From positions 1 through 5,119 of the forward strand of contig JAITRV010000028.1 in assembly GCA_031288215.1 (NCBI GenBank): 5,119 bases of DNA, given 5' to 3'. The stretch is from Spirochaetaceae bacterium (GTDB lineage Bacteria > Spirochaetota > Spirochaetia > Treponematales > Breznakiellaceae). Position numbers and translations under genes: made by a program. The notes beneath the pieces are model-generated. The model saw only the letters and a program-made list of their open reading frames with translations. It made no database searches and was not told where the DNA came from. Positions 4,836 through 5,119 of this stretch are shown in pieces (position 1 is the stretch's first letter; each line of letters opens with the position of its first letter).

Positions 4836-5119
4836 ATGAGTGAAACGGCGAGTGAAATAGAATCCCTCCTGCCCCACCGGGAGCCCTTTCTCTTTGTTGA
4901 CGAGATCATCAGCGCGGACAAGGACCGGATCAGCGCCCGGCATGTGTTTACCGAGGGGGAATTCTTCTTCCGGGGCCACTTTCCCCAGTACCCGGTGGTG
5001 CCGGGGGTGATCCTGGTGGAGACCATGGCCCAGTCCGGCGGCGCGGGCCTGCGGAAACTGGGTATCCTGGGGGACGGCGCCCTGTTTTTCCTTGCCACGG
5101 TGGACAAGGTGAAGTTCCG
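4836..5119 (+). CDS. fabZ: 3-hydroxyacyl-ACP dehydratase (FabZ), N-terminal part, cut by the window end
   Basis: FabZ removes water from (3R)-hydroxyacyl-ACP to give trans-2-enoyl-ACP, after FabG in the cycle. The first 94 residues plus two bases are present out of a usual 140-150. The hot-dog fold markers are clear: LPHREPFLFVDEI (12-24), FFFRGHFPQYPVVPGV (43-58) with catalytic His48, and ILVETMAQSGG (59-69) with catalytic Glu62. The motif spacing fits FabZ rather than FabA. The ATG at 4836 follows GAGGAG by 6 nt and lies 3 nt after the fabF stop. No frameshift or missing key residue is seen in the visible part. The C-terminal half lies outside the window. Confidence 0.93.
   Translation, partial: MSETASEIESLLPHREPFLFVDEIISADKDRISARHVFTEGEFFFRGHFPQYPVVPGVILVETMAQSGGAGLRKLGILGDGALFFLATVDKVKF

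Noticed and set aside
3837..4979. Long minus-strand ORF (380 codons) opposite fabF and fabZ
   Set aside because: It is antisense to two well-identified genes, is rich in Gly/Val/Pro as expected from the complement of GC-rich codons, and shows no recognisable motif.

Overview
The window holds most of a type II fatty acid synthesis (FAS II) operon on the + strand. The order is fabH (509-1555), fabD (1562-2563), fabG (2586-3320), fabF (3537-4832) and the first 94 codons of fabZ (4836 to the window edge). All four complete enzymes and the visible part of FabZ keep their recognisable catalytic residues. The genes are tightly packed (gaps of 6, 22 and 3 nt) except for a 213-nt gap between fabG and fabF. 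The predicted products form one cytoplasmic route. FabD makes malonyl-ACP, FabH condenses it with an acyl-CoA primer, FabG reduces the 3-ketoacyl-ACP, FabZ dehydrates the hydroxyacyl-ACP and FabF runs later elongation rounds. The enoyl-ACP reductase and acyl carrier protein needed to complete the cycle are not in the window.

Region by region: 1-90 is the tail of an unrelated gene, probably an Rpn/PD-(D/E)XK nuclease-transposase family protein. 91-433 is a mostly empty intergenic region with two or three short hairpins. 434-461 is a near-perfect sigma70-type promoter (TTGACA, 16 bp, TATAAT), followed at once by an 8-bp-arm inverted repeat (469-494) that is a good operator candidate. The five fab genes follow. 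The fabG-fabF gap is unusual: it carries a long nested inverted repeat and a strong terminal hairpin, with related sequence at both ends, like a small non-autonomous mobile element (MITE-like) or a structured RNA. Many bacteria have acpP between fabG and fabF, but there is none here.

The organism is a bacterium with GC-rich coding sequence, strongly favouring GGG, CGG and GCC codons, and more AT-rich regulatory gaps. The Rpn-type tail and the general style suggest a spirochaete such as a Treponema relative, but this is a low-confidence inference. No undescribed multi-gene system is evident. The points worth a second look are the intergenic repeat element, the promoter-operator layout, in-frame insertions in FabH, FabD and FabF (two of them visibly built from tandem repeats), and a G8 homopolymer in each of fabH, fabG and fabF.
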